From NCBI RefSeq assembly GCF_030247195.1, contig NC_080670.1, forward strand, positions 96,507,416 to 96,571,415: a DNA stretch of 64,000 nt, given 5' to 3'. The notes under the pieces were generated by a model. The model saw only the letters and a list, made by a program, of their open reading frames with translations, searched no databases and had not been told where the DNA came from. Source of the stretch: Topomyia yanbarensis (Eukaryota > Arthropoda > Insecta > Diptera > Culicidae). The translations under genes and the position numbers were made by a program. Numbering within the stretch: the stretch's first letter is position 1; every line of letters begins with the position of its first letter. This document shows positions 12,923 to 24,898 of this stretch, in pieces.

Positions 12923-13288
12923 TAGTTTACAGTTATTAAAACGTGTCACGGGATTTGGGTAGCTGTGTATTTGAAATGCAGCTCGGGATTTCAAATCCCA
13001 TGACGGGAAATGAGTCTCATTAAAATGAGTTTTTCCCCCCTTCCCAACCGCGGGAAACATCACGGGATTTTAAAACTCTCCACAAAGAAATCCGGCCGGG
13101 AACAATTTCAACACAAATTGTTTCCGACGGGGGAAATAGTATTTTTACAAAGTTTGTAATTTGCCGCAAGTTTGATACTGTTTGTATTTTTAAGAAGGAG
13201 CAGAGTTATGGTTTGACAGTTTGGAGAGATCTCGACGGGAAATTGTCCCTGATCAAATCCCGTGACCCATTTCTCGAACTGTAAACTA
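12923..13288. mobile_element. 366-bp MITE ending TAGTTTACAGTT
   Basis: The left end is TAGTTTACAGTT, then GTGTCACGGGATTTG. The right end is the inverse, CAAATCCCGTGACCC, then AACTGTAAACTA. The element contains several GGGATTT/AAATCCC motifs. There is no coding capacity, and the target duplication is not clear. Confidence 0.7.
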
Positions 13289-13552
13289 AACTTAAGGACA
13301 TTCGTAGCGTATACGTTTAGCTTATCAGGGGGAAACAGTAATAGACATAAAAAAATCCGTTCACCGATGGTATTCCCGGTCGGAAGTGATTGAAATTGTT
13401 GCTCAGAACTCAATATATCTCCGGGAATCCATGCTAGTGCTTTATCGAAGCAACGGACAAGTGTAAAGTATGTTGATTTTCTTTCAAAGAGCATCGAAAG
13501 TATTCACTCAAGCGAAAAATAATGTTCCTATATGAATGAATTATTTTAGCAT

Positions 13553-13804
13553 CAGTGATGCCAGGTCTATTAAGCAATAGCCTACAGTAAAAATATAAAA
13601 GTCTGCAGATTGCCACAAAAATCTTCAATAAATTTGACATAGAAATGTAGTGTGTTGATAGTTTAAATGATCAAAAATGTTGAAGGCTGGTTAAAATTAG
13701 CTGGCACAGGCTTTGTTCTGCAAAATATTTGTAATCTGCAAAAGATCTGCAGCGAAATTGCAAAATCTGCAGATTTACTAATCTATATGCAGATTTGGCA
13801 TCCT
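13553..13804. mobile_element. hAT-type MITE, degenerate copy
   Basis: It starts CAGTGATGCCAG and ends near TTGGCATCC, with internal TCTGCAGAT repeats. It is the same type as the MITE at 20269-20528 (CAGAGATGCCAG, internal AATCTGCAAATATCTGC). Flanks TTTAGCAT and TTTACTAT could be a diverged 8-bp duplication. Confidence 0.6.
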
Positions 13805-14688
13805 TTTACTATTCCCCACAGGAAATTCATCCAAATGGTGTAAAAATACGGGGAAACGAGGCAAGATAGGTATTCAGAATATGGGGTTAAATGAGCAGTT
13901 CGCACTATTTTTGATTTTTTCAATAGTTAGAGGTACCAAATCATCGCGGCAATATGCAGTAACGAATCGGGGATAAAAAAGGAAGCATTCTAGCATATAA
14001 ATTTTTTTGACGAGAAAGGTCTATTCCTTCAACACTGATTATATAATTGATATATTTGAAAATAATTTCGGTACTAAGAACAAGAAAGTTAGTAGATAGA
14101 TCGGAATGAGTAGTATGAATTTGAGATATATCGCTTACTTGGAGTACCTTCCGGAAACAATAGAAAAGTTAACGTGATCTAAGGAGTACTCCTATTTAGC
14201 AAATTTCTTGTTTAATAATTGAAGCGTCTGAAAATACTAGCCCATGATATGCAAATTTTGAAAATAGATTTTTTTTTGTATTTTTTGCTGAATGACATTT
14301 TTGTCTAATAATTCAAAAAATTTCTTGAGAATTCCACCCGAAAAGGGACCGTTTACAAAGCACGTAGACAAAACACCGGCATTTTTGGACCCACTCCCCA
14401 CTCGTAGAGTCAAGTAGGCTTTTCCTACCAAAAAAGTCTTTAAAAATGTTCCACTACCACATTTTTAATGGGTATTTTGTAGCATTTATTTGACAATTGG
14501 GATTATTTGCCAATTGAGTTGATATAGAATCCTTAACTTTTTTAATTGTTGAATTCATGAAAAAACCTACGCTTGAATTACGTTTTGATATTTTTGATAA
14601 TTTATGAAAAAATTACCTTATTATGAGGCTAATTTTTGGTTAAATAGGTATGAAAATCAAACAAAAAAAATGGAAACAAAAATTCAAC
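13805..14688. other. AT-rich spacer
   Basis: No gene or clear repeat is visible. Confidence 0.4.
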
Positions 14689-14692
14689 TTAA

Positions 14693-15313
14693 CCCATTAT
14701 TGCCCAACTTATTTTTCACACGCAAATTGAGTTTTCCGATTGAAAAAAATGATGTGGTCATTCCAGTGAAATTAATTTCCTACTAAGAGTAGCTGATATA
14801 ATAAGGAACAACCAGTGAAAATTTCAGATTGATCGAATAATTAATTCCTGAGATATCGTGGTCGCCGCGAATGAACTTTTCAACAAAATACAATTCCGAG
14901 ATAATCGAGTTTTACTGTCGCTGCAGCGAGTCAACGGTCTACCGTATCAAACACTACGCACCGCCTACGAGTGGTCAATGGGTAGCGGTCTATGAATCGC
15001 TGTAACTCAAGTTTTAGAATTCCGATCTTAATGAAATTTTGAGAAAATTTTCCTCAGCGTATGTAGTTTGAGAATATCTAATTTACAAAAATTCGGTTTT
15101 TTTCATCATGACAAAAATGTGTAACCCCTTAAGCGAAAATTGAATAAAAACAAAACATAAACACCGGTTTAACCACTCTAACTTCTCTAAACGTATTCTG
15201 TAAGAGTATATGAACAATATTATCTAATTGATAATGCCTGTTCTGCGTTATTCCTTGAGTAATAGGAGTTATTCTTAGCACCTACTATATATAGTAGGTT
15301 GGGCAATAATGGG
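14693..15313. mobile_element. 621-bp MITE with TTAA duplication (piggyBac-type)
   Basis: The left end is CCCATTATTGCCCAAC and the right end is GTTGGGCAATAATGGG, a perfect 16-bp TIR. TTAA flanks both sides (14689-14692 and 15314-15317). A TTAA target with CCC ends is the piggyBac pattern. No transposase is encoded. Confidence 0.85.
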
Positions 15314-15351
15314 TTAATTATTATCTTGCTGACCTTTAGTTATGAATTGGT

Positions 15352-15482
15352 CAATTCAGTGTTGCAAATGCTATTCATCAATACGTGTGAGTTTGTGATT
15401 CAAGGTATAATGATGATATGTGCCTGATACGCGCGTATGACAAGAATACGACTTTGTAACTAGAACGTTTTCAGTAAGAATA
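15352..15482 (-). repeat. Inverted repeat, right arm
   Basis: It contains AATACGTGTGAGTTTGTG, AATGATGATATGTG, GAATACGACTTTGTAAC and CGTTTTCAGTAAGAAT. It is the inverse counterpart of 10123-10263. Confidence 0.7.
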
Positions 15483-15654
15483 GTATAGTACAGGGTCATA
15501 TTAAGGAAAGGTATATTTGGATGTGAACTAAAATTTGTTCGATGGAGCCAAACCGCACGCTGGAATGCAGTTGTTCACAAATCAAAATCTTTGCTCATTG
15601 ATATAAATTTGCTCTAAAAGCGAATTGTTTCGCATTCACCAAAATCACATCCTA

Positions 15655-15860
15655 CACACTTAACTATTCATTTGGAGTTCGGTAAAATAAAACACCGAAT
15701 AGAATCGGTAATGAAAAAAATACAGGTAGTTCCGCGATTTTCAAAATAAAAATCATGTTTCAACGAGTTCTGTAATTTTTTTTACGGAACTGATCGGTAC
15801 CACAACTCATTACCGAGATCTGTAAACTGACTTACCGAACCTCCGGAAAATTACACACAA
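15655..15860. promoter_or_regulatory. 5' TIR and subterminal CGGTA repeats
   Basis: After CACACTTAA, at least six copies of CGGTA or TACCG in both orientations occur within 200 bp (for example TTCGGTAAAA near 15680, AATCGGTAATG near 15704, ATCGGTACC near 15793, TTACCGAGAT near 15812 and TTACCGAACC near 15833). This resembles the subterminal transposase-binding arrays of CACTA elements (inference). Confidence 0.55.
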
Positions 15861-16090
15861 TGTGAAGACGTTTGTTGGATACCGCCATTTTTAACTTGCT
15901 CTTTCTCCATTTTGTTCGCAATTATTCCGCCACGCAGCACTACTCTGTTCTATTTGCTTTTGCTCAGTTAAAATTAAAAAAAAAATCGTGATGGAAGCAC
16001 TACTTCAACACATTCAGGAGCATGACGAACGTCTAGTAAAGATATTCAGTAAGTAAATATCTAAAACCTACTAAACATGTACTATTTTAG

Positions 16091-18574
16091 ATGTTGGTCG
16101 GATCTATCGTTTGTTTCTACTGTCGAGCTCATGTTCCAGGTTATGTTGCTGGCTTGCATCGCCATTTTAACGAACACATTCGAAAGTGTCATTTTATTCC
16201 TGCTAATACTATTTTTGACTGCACTTTTCCCAATTGCAATTGCCGATATGGCAGCTTTTATTCTTTCAAGAGACATATTCTTGAAAAACATCCATCAACA
16301 CAATACCCGGCTGCTGCTTTAGCTGATAATATTCAAGAACCAAATTCTCAGCCGGACGATAGATCAGAAAAACTAGACTCTATTCCACAGTTAGATCCGG
16401 AATATTCACCCAATTTTGCAGACGTTAGAAAAATTGTTAACATCAGCGTATGTCATTTGACAGCGGATGTAGGCTTGCCACAAACTAAGGTTTCAGATTT
16501 CGTGAAGGTTTGCGAAACCGTTATACATCATGTAACTGAGTACTTGAAAATCACAACGATGAGGTTTCTAAATTCAAAAGGTATATCCCGGGAAGAGGCA
16601 GTTTCACTAGAAAATTCATTTTGCATAGATAATTTGTTCGATGAAGTAAATACATTTTCGAAGCAGTCCAAGTTTTTAAACAAACTCGCTGTTTCAACCC
16701 CCGCACCCCGTGAGCTTCTATTGAATCGCCGCGAAGATATACGGCATATTAATTCGATACCAAAAAGAGTTCTTGTAAATGAAACTGCTTCATATATAAG
16801 CATTACAGATACTCTGAAGTTGATTTTTAGAAGTGCGGAGAATAGAAAACTGTTGACGGAGTCATACCTGACTTCTTCAGATAACCCCTGTGTAACCGAG
16901 TACAGCTCCTTTAAAACTGGTGAAACTTTCAACAAGCAAATCATTTTCCGGCAGCACCCAGAAGCAATTAGATTAACACTCTATCAAGATGATGTTGAGC
17001 TTGGTAATGCCTTCAGTTCGAGAGCAGGAATTAACAAAATTTCAAACTTCAGTTTTAAAATTCAAAATATCCCAGAAAAATGGAACTCTTCTCCGCGTAC
17101 AGTATTTCCAGTGCTTTTTTGTAACTCAATTGATGCAAAAAAACATGGATATGGAAAAATTCTCGAGCCTTTGATTGATGATCTGAAACGGTTAGAAGAA
17201 GGAATTGTTGTTTGTTATGGCACCCAAGAATATATTATTAGAGCGGTTGTTACAATTTTCTGTGGCGACACGCTAGCTGTTCACGATGTTTTCAACTTAC
17301 TTGGACCAAGCGCAAATTATTTCTGTCGATTGTGTCAAATTTCTAGAGAACAATTTCATGAAAACCCTTACGCGGAATACCCGCTGCGAACTAGAGACTG
17401 GTATGAACGAAACTTATCGGCTCTTAAACAAGGATCAATTGCTCCGAAGGAGTGCGGACTAAAAGTATCCGGTTGCATCTTAAACGATTTGAAGTATTAT
17501 CATATAAGTGAAAATTATTGTCTAGATCCAATGCACGATCTTGCTGAAGGCATAGTTCCCTTGACTTTACAACTTGTGTTGGCCTACTATTGCAATGAAA
17601 AAGATTTGAAAATGAATGCAAGATACATAAATACTCGCATCAACACATTCACGTATGGATATACCGATCGTCGAAACAAGCCGTCTGCCAACTTTACCGA
17701 TGAAATGATGTCAAACCCTAACAAACATAAAATAAAACAAACTTCGTCTCAAGTACTATTACTACTTCGTGCGTTCCCATTTCTGTTTGGTCATAAGACA
17801 TCGGAAAACTGCGAGTACCTACGAATGGTTGGCCACCTCATCAATATAGTTAGAATAATTATGTCACCAGTTGTGTCAGAAAATCTACTCTGTCAACTAG
17901 ATGAACATATAATTTTTTTTGAAGATACGTTCTATAAAAATTTCGATCGTCGAATCAACAAGTTACACCATCTCAAGCATTACTCAATGAGCATACGCAA
18001 AAGCGGATCAATGAAGCAGTATAATTGTCTTCAATTTGAACAAACTAATAAAGTTGGAAAAAATCAAGCTGCTACATGCCGAAACTTCAAAAATATTTGT
18101 TTTAGCCTCGCGAAAAGTGTTTCAAAATGGTACTAAATATACTAGAAAATCCATTTTGTGATAAATTGTTTTATAAATCTGGCATGCTTGTAGAGAGATA
18201 CGAATGTTTGAGCGAGATCCATTTAGCTCCTGACGTAAAATTTATATACACACCCAAATCAGTAATGTTGAACGGAATTGAATTTCGCCCCAATCTTATT
18301 GTTGGATTACAAAATCATGAAAATTATATGTTTCCATCTTATGGAGTTATACGCGAAATTGTGGTGCTTGAAAGTAACATTTTTTTTTCTGTTACGAGTA
18401 TGTGATACAACTGGGTACAACGAATTCTTCGAAGCCTATGAATTACATGTGTCGACCAAGGAAACTTTTATATGTATTGAAGGTTGTTTCACACACGCTA
18501 CCTTTTCACTTTGGTCACCACTTAACAGCAGTCAAAAGTATTTATCGAGGCGGTTTTATAATCGGGATTATTGA
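16091..18574 (+). pseudogene. C2H2 plus tnp2/Plavaka-like transposase, two frameshifts
   Basis: The main frame, 16091-18136, has 681 codons. N-terminal zinc-finger-like motifs come first (CFYC...H, then CTFPNC...H-x4-H, residues 8-66). The hallmark LYQDDVELGN follows (about residue 298), then PLIDDLKRLEEGI (about 362), CGDTLAVHD, FCRLC (about 417) and LDPMHDLAEG (about 478). Their order mirrors the D, D, CxxC and MH signatures of CACTA tnp2 and Plavaka transposases (family knowledge, remote). The C-terminus continues in a second frame from 18127 (NILENPFCDKLFYK) and a third from about 18395 (CDTTGYNEFFEAYELH) to 18574, so two indels break it. The ATG sits directly after a splice acceptor (TTTTAG at 16085-16090). 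The whole ORF lies in intron 1 of the SAM gene. Confidence 0.65.
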
Positions 18575-18905
18575 TAGCGAGCATAGTAGTATGTAGTGAG
18601 TAATACCGATTCTATAAAATCTGATGTATTATTATTCCTTAGAAAATGAAGAAATTGACAATATGTAAACGTTCTTGGCACTAAGCGAACGCGATTTCAT
18701 TAGACTCCAACTCACTACAAAAATGATCAAGTTTATCGAAAAGCTACAAAGCCAACATCGAGAAAATAAAGACTCAGAGCTTGGTATCGAAGAGTGGATT
18801 GAAGAGGATTGTTCCCTCGATGAAACACACGATGGCAGGGAATTGGATGAAGTAAAACAAGCTTGGAACACTGAAGATCCCTACAACGGGATAAGTCTGG
18901 AAGAG

Positions 18906-20152
18906 GTAAGTATTAGAGTAGTCATTCTAATGACATCTTTAACTAAAAATTGAATATATAACCCGGGTTTCCATACAATCGATTGCATCTTATGTATATA
19001 CTTGATAAACTACACTACTAGAATATACACATGCAATATAAACTATTCTTTTCTTTAGTCGAACTGCTAAACTACTATAATATAGTTTTAAATCAATCGA
19101 TTTAGCTTAAATCAATAAAGAAAACCCCTAAGTTCAAATTGATTGCACCTCTTCTCATCTTACCATTCAAACCAATACACTTAACGAACATAGCAGTATT
19201 TTCTACACCTATTTTGTGTAAATGGGTAGAACGAGAGGAGGGGCTAAGGTGAATGAGCAGACAGCTATTGTAGATCATTCCACATAATCAGTTGCATCAC
19301 TTGCTTCAAATTTTACAGACTATCCACATCGACCGAATTCTTGAGCGAACCCAGGATGGCTCAGTTATAATAGAGCAACTAAAACAAAATCAAAGACCAA
19401 AAGAAACCCTGATTAAGAGGATAAATTCGATCCTTTGTGAATCTCTGAGATCATTATATGGCTGGTAAATATGCGTAGTACATATTGAATGTTGCTTGAT
19501 TTCTCATTGTATCATTTATTACAGCCGTCCTAATAATTTCTATAAGAACCAGATTGCTCTTTCGCTTGTTCAGTCGTATCCAGCGTTAGCTTCGACTACG
19601 GATGTACCTCAGGTAATAGAAAAAATCATTGCATTAAAATTCTATTTAATTTGAATAATTTTTATCATACAGGCTTTATGGTTTCACGCGCATGCCAGAG
19701 GGCCTAATCGCCATGCTGGGCGAATCCATTATCGAATGGAATATTTGGCACGAAAATCAGAAGAACGGGTGATTAAACGTCGTCGGACCGGGGATATTAT
19801 ATCGAGTTCCATCGCACCGATTTTGCCTCCGAACGAGCACGTCAGCGATGACAGCATTCAGGAATCGGTATGTCTCCTAAAACTGCAAAATAAGTGCTGT
19901 GATATATAAAACGCGACACTATTTTTTAGCTCCTGGAACTTAAATTCATCGTCCCGACTCAACAAACTAAAGCCCGTATTGTAGAACTCTGGAGCATTAC
20001 ATTTAGCAGTCGACATCACTCCCGCGGACTAAACCAGGTTGTCGATCTCATGGAAAATTTTCCGGTACTCACTGCGTATAATGGAGAACTTGTAAGATCA
20101 CAAAAATATTGAACAAAAAGATTCATACCTATAAACTTAATCTTCTTTGCAG
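18906..20152 (+). other. Introns 2-6 of the SAM-protein gene
   Basis: Intron 2 (18906-19318, 413 bp) is the longest. Introns 3-6 are 60-62 bp, typical of dipteran short introns (19465-19524, 19613-19672, 19868-19929 and 20092-20152). All begin GT and end AG. Confidence 0.75.
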
Positions 20153-20268
20153 ATCACTCTTGATTATATGAAACTTCGGCCAACAACGTCAATATTCTTT
20201 GAAAAATGGGATGCACTTGAGGAGAACATCCTCTATAAGCACAATCAGCTGTTTTGCGAACTTAGTCA

Positions 20269-20528
20269 CAGAGATGCCAGGTACTTTTTTCAAATGTCTG
20301 CAATAATAATTTTAAAAGTCTGGGAAGAACAAAAAATGTGAGGCAAGCTAGTGTAACCGAAAGCCTTTACATTCAAAAATCTGCAAATATCTGCGACCAA
20401 ACTAAAAAATCTGCAAATATCTGCAACCAAACGGAAAAATCTGCAAATATCTGCGTCATCGAAAAAATCTGCAGCTTAAATTAAAAGTCTGCGAATTTAC
20501 AGACTTGTCTGCAAATCTGGCATCTCTG
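20269..20528. mobile_element. 260-bp hAT MITE inside exon 7 (unit 1 only)
   Basis: The TIRs are CAGAGATGCCAG and CTGGCATCTCTG, perfect over 12 bp. The 8-bp duplication CTTAGTCA lies at 20261-20268 and 20529-20536. Units 2 and 3 show the empty site (CTTAGTCATGGTAAAT). Internal AATCTGCAAATATCTGC repeats are present. It sits one codon before the exon 7 splice donor. Confidence 0.95.
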
Positions 20529-20985
20529 CTTAGTCATGGTAAATAACAGAGTTGATAATAGAGTTACGCAGAGAATTTGGTAGTAGCCAATGCGGTATAT
20601 ATAGGTGTGGCAGAATACACGTTTTGCTAATGTTGGCAACCAAAAATATGTAAACAATCCAGAAGCACAACGGGTCGACGTCATAGCATTCACACGATTC
20701 AATGGGAGCGAAACGAACGCTATGACGAAAGCAAGTCGATTTATTCTGTGATCACTCACACCACTCATGTAAGTTTCATCTTACGAATACCAAAGTGTTA
20801 TCTTCGCCATACCTGTATATATATTCATAGGGTAGCAGCTCGATTCAGACGATACCTCAGCTTCCGTCAACGGAAAAGAACATCACGTCACCGTTGCGTT
20901 AAGATTCGTTGCAGGCATTTCTCGTGTGCCCGTTCATACGTGCCGTATTCCATGCCGTTCATGTTGTGTATGAATGCAGCCATTT

Positions 20986-21220
20986 CTCGACAAACATATG
21001 ATTACGGCCTAAAAGCCAACTGTCAAAATTCACTTTGAATGGAAATTGCGGACAAACCGTTACACGCCAATCACAGATGTTGGTAGTAAACGAAAGAGAA
21101 AAGTTTTCTCTTTCATAAACTGCTGTGAACTGTGTTTGGCTAGTAACGGTTTGTCCGGGATTTCAATTCAAAGTGGATTTTGACAGTTGGCTTTTAGGCC
21201 GTAATCATATGTTTGTCGAG
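20986..21220. mobile_element. 235-bp foldback MITE starting CTCGACAAACATATG (all units)
   Basis: The arms of about 75 bp are near-exact inverse copies (CTCGACAAACATATGATTAC at one end, its complement at the other). It is present at the matching places in unit 2 (23980-24214) and unit 3 (26716-26950), so it predates the duplication. Confidence 0.85.
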
Positions 21221-21526
21221 ATTTAACTAATTTTGACGTTCTGTTGGCGTGCTGTACCGATGACGGAAGCCTGACGTATCGTGTGAATCGTACTTTATGA
21301 TCAATGTATTTATGTATATTTAATTTTTGCGGTTGTACATATCCAATGTTGTATATATAGGAGTGGCAGAACTTACGGTTTGCTAGTGTTGGCAACCAAA
21401 AATATGTAAACAATCCAGAAGCACAACGGATTGATCATAGCGTTCACATGATTCAATGGGAGCGGAACGAACGGTATGATGAAAGCAAGTCATTTTATTC
21501 TGTGATCACTCACACCGCTCATGTAA

Positions 21527-21646
21527 TGCTGATTTCGTTTTTAAATCAGAGTTACTCTAGGTTCGCTCGGAGTTGTCATTTTTGTATGGATTTTGTAAAT
21601 ATTAGAGCGAACCTAGGGCGACTCGATTCTAAAACCGAAAACAGCA
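21527..21646. mobile_element. 120-bp MITE with TAA duplication (Harbinger-type), all units
   Basis: The ends TGCTGATTTCG and CGAAAACAGCA are inverse copies with a mismatch. Longer arms contain CTAGGTTCGCTC and GAGCGAACCTAG. TAA flanks both sides (21524-21526 and 21647-21649). The sister repeat at about 20770 shows the empty site. It is also present at 24521-24640 and 27257-27376. A 3-bp TAA target fits PIF/Harbinger MITEs. Confidence 0.8.
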
Positions 21647-21750
21647 TAAGATTCATCTTACGAATACCAAAGTGCCATCTGCGCCATACCTGTATATACT
21701 GCATTGATACATATCGGCATATAACTGTCAAACTAATGGGCGCTCTATAC

Positions 21751-22176
21751 CAAAGAGAATAGGGAAAGAGACGAAGAGTGAAAATCAGTCAAAACGGCAA
21801 CACGCCCTTATGATGATTTCAACACTAGAATTTTGGCAACCGCTTCTATAGGCAGCACTTTAAATGACTCCTATTATATTTTGAAAACAAACCGTATGTC
21901 GCTCGATGGATTTGTTTATCAAACGATGTGCATTTCGAAACAAAGAGATGAAATAATTCTAAAGCTTATTTTTACTCATACATATACTCTAGAATGCACC
22001 TTACAATCACGATTGAACTAAATTCTGATGAAAATTCAAATTTCTTTTTTGATAGAAGTACAATACTTATCTCCTCCAATTCAGGCATGAGTAATGTTTA
22101 TTTACATTGCACGATTGGTCTGCTCAATAAGGTATTTTTGGCTTCACACTATTCGTCTCTTTCCCTATTCTCTTTG
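21751..22176. mobile_element. 426-bp hAT-type MITE (unit 1 only)
   Basis: The TIRs are CAAAGAGAATAGGGAAAGAG and its complement (over 20 bp). The 8-bp duplication CTCTATAC lies at 21743-21750 and 22177-22184. Unit 3 has the empty site, GCGCTCTATACGACAG. No coding capacity. Confidence 0.93.
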
Positions 22177-22454
22177 CTCTATACGACAGTGAAAGGATGC
22201 TTGCTATGAATGATTTTAATTTTGTTGCACTCTCTGCGTAACTGTTCTTTAAAAACTCAGAATGCGTGTTGGGAAAGTGACGATAACGGCCGAATATAGG
22301 TTTTTTCTAGTACCAGGAGAAACTGGAAGAAGTCCGGAACTAACAGAAAAAACGTGTTCCTGTGTTCTTTTCTTTTTCATTTTCTCTCGTTCCTGTTTGC
22401 TCCGATGCTACTAGAAGTAAGAAGCGTGTACTGGAACAAACCTAATGATAATTC

Positions 22455-22625
22455 CCATAAAGTTCAATCGGAAATGAGCCGGAATTCCGGCTGGTTCCAG
22501 CACGTAAACCGACTCCAGTGACACAACCGATTCTAGTTACAATCGGTTGTGTCACTGGAGTCGGAATACGAACGAATGGAACCAGCCGCTACCGCTCAGT
22601 CGGACTTAAACTAGGGATAGCCCCT
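22455..22625. mobile_element. Foldback element with CCC/GGG ends (all units)
   Basis: A long hairpin has arms ACTCCAGTGACACAACCGAT and its complement around TTCTAGTTACA. The outer arms are GGAATTCCGGCTGGTTCCAG and GGAACCAGCC. Copies lie at the same place in units 2 and 3. It is related to the private foldback of unit 2 (24731-24898). Confidence 0.7.
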
Positions 22626-23028
22626 ATGTTTGAGTATACCGGGCAAACGAGTGGATCACAGGTTCGCTTACGGTTCCGATGACGAGTACGAAGACTACGG
22701 CTATGCGGCATAGCCGCATTAAACTAGCTTCGCCAAAAACCTTACTTTCAGGAGCACAATAACCCTATGCACAACGTTATTAGGTACAACTTACTTTAAA
22801 GCTAATCATTGAATTATTAAAAGTTTTCGCTTTCCGCCTCATTTTTATAAATCTACAACACTAAACTAGCATATTCACGAAAGAAAACATGTTTTCCACT
22901 TACAGGGGGAAAAGTAGCTAAAGTAATCAATTACCAAGCCCAGTTCCAAACAGGATGAACTTTATATCCATTTAAAAGAGATATTTAAGAATTGTCCAAT
23001 CAATAATACAAACTATTTTTCAATATAG

Positions 23029-23482
23029 ATTTTGTGCGAGCGCTTGCTATTATTAGACAGAAGAATCCGTCTCGAGGATCGAAAAGGCAACTGGGCGAAT
23101 CAAACCGAGTTAATCCACTGAACGGCATCATCCAATGGATCGGGGTGTCTAATATGAGATGATAGAAATGAATTCTCAACAGTTTGTTTTTAGGCAGAAG
23201 ATGATCTACCGCGAGGACAGTTTTCTACTCCAGTATTGTTTGTTCGTGGTGCGTTTTCGGAGAACTCGGATGATTGTACCCTTTCCTTTCGGGATCATGT
23301 GATGCCCGTCGGCACAGATTTGAGATCTGCTTTTAAAATTCTCAGAGTCTTTCGCCGTGTTTAATATTACTCCAGCGCCATCGGATAAACAGTTTTTCCT
23401 ATTTATCAACAGTGTCGTTCTTGGAATAGGTGCTCTAGGAACAACAGGAACAAAGTTCTTGCACGATATGGGATGCACTTGA
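23029..23482 (+). pseudogene. Exons 8-9, unit 1 copy (damaged)
   Basis: Exon 8 is 23029-23144. Its donor reads GGGGTGTCT instead of GGGGTAAGTGTCT, so four bases of the donor are gone. Exon 9 starts at 23194 and lacks two bases (CTCAGAGTC versus CTCATAGAGTC), which shifts the frame. It ends at the unit junction with the out-of-family tail MGCT. It probably cannot serve as a terminal exon pair. Confidence 0.8.
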
Positions 23483-24730
23483 GGAGAACATCCTCTATAA
23501 GCACAATCAGCTGTTTTGCGAACTTAGTCATGGTAAATAACAGAGTTGATAATAGAGTTACGCAGAGAATTTGGTAGTAGCCAATGCGGTATATATAGGT
23601 GTGGCAGAATACACGTTTTGCTAATGTTGGCAACCAAAAATATGTAAACAATCCAGAAGCACAACGGGTCGACGTCATAGCATTCACACGATTCAATGGG
23701 AGCGAAACGAACGCTATGACGAAAGCAAGTCGATTTATTCTGTGATCACTCACACCACTCATGTAAGTTTCATCTTACGAATACCAAAGTGTTATCTTCG
23801 CCATACCTGTATATATATTCATAGGGTAGCAGCTCGATTCAGACGATACCTCAGCTTCCGTCAACGGAAAAGAACATCACGTCACCGTTGCGTTAAGATT
23901 CGTTGCAGGCGTTTCTCGTGTGCCCGTTCATACGTGCCGTATTCCATGCCGTTCATGTTGTGTATGAATGCAGCCATTTCTCGACAAACATATGATTACG
24001 GCCTAAAAGCCAACTGTCAAAATTCACTTTGAATGGAAATTGCGGACAAACCGTTACACGCCAATCACAGATGTTGGTAGTAAACGAAAGAGAAAAGTTT
24101 TCTCTTTCATAAACTGCTGTGAACTGTGTTTGGCTAGTAACGGTTTGTCCGGGATTTCAATTCAAAGTGGATTTTGACAGTTGGCTTTTAGGCCGTAATC
24201 ATATGTTTGTCGAGATTTAACTAATTTTGACATTCTGTTGGCGTGCTGTACCGATGACGGAAGCCTGACGTATCGTGTGAATCGTACTTTATGATCAATG
24301 TATTTATGTATATTTAATTTTTGCGGTTGTACATATCCAATGTTGTATATATAGGAGTGGCAGAACTTACGGTTTGCTAGTGTTGGCAACCAAAAATATG
24401 TAAACAATCCAGAAGCACAACGGATTGATCAAAGCGTTCACATGATTCAATGGGAGCGGAACGAACGGTATGATGAAAGCAAGTCATTTTATTCTGTGAT
24501 CACTCACACCGCTCATGTAATGCTGATTTCGTTTTTAAATCAGAGTTACTCTAGGTTCGCTCGGAGTTGTCATTTTTGTATGGATTTTGTAAATATTAGA
24601 GCGAACCTAGGGCGACTCGATTCTAAAACCGAAAACAGCATAAGATTCATCTTACGAATACCAAAGTGCCATCTGCGCCATACCTGTATATACTGCATTG
24701 ATACATATCGGCATATAACTGTCAAACTAA

Positions 24731-24898
24731 CCCAGTTAGGCTCAGCCGGAAATGAACCGGAATTCTGGCTGGTTCCTGTTCGTATTCCGGCTCTAGTGAC
24801 ACAACCGATTCTAGTTAGAATCGGTTGTTGCACTGGAGCCGGAATACGAACTGGAACCAGCCAGAATTCCAGTTCATTTCCGGCTGAACATTACTGGG
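24731..24898. mobile_element. 168-bp foldback MITE (unit 2 only)
   Basis: The ends are CCCAGTTAGGCTCAGCCGG and CCGGCTGAACATTACTGGG. AA flanks both sides. Unit 3 shows the empty site, AAACTAATGGGCGC. The whole element is a near-perfect hairpin. Its insertion postdates the duplication. Confidence 0.88.

Larger units (their letters stand above)
20588..21722 (+). repeat. Pair of direct repeats within intron 7 (unit 1)
   Basis: About 230 bp from TATATATAGG(T)GTGGCAGAA to CCATACCTGTATATA occurs twice, at about 20594-20825 and 21347-21700. The two copies share TTGGCAACCAAAAATATG and GTGATCACTCACACC. The second copy contains a 120-bp MITE absent from the first. The same pair recurs in units 2 and 3. 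Confidence 0.8.

Noticed and set aside
16049..16090. Exon 1 spliced in frame into the transposase ORF
   Set aside because: The phase does not fit: exon 1 ends one base into a codon, which would read the next exon in another frame. The transposase more likely starts at its own ATG at 16091.
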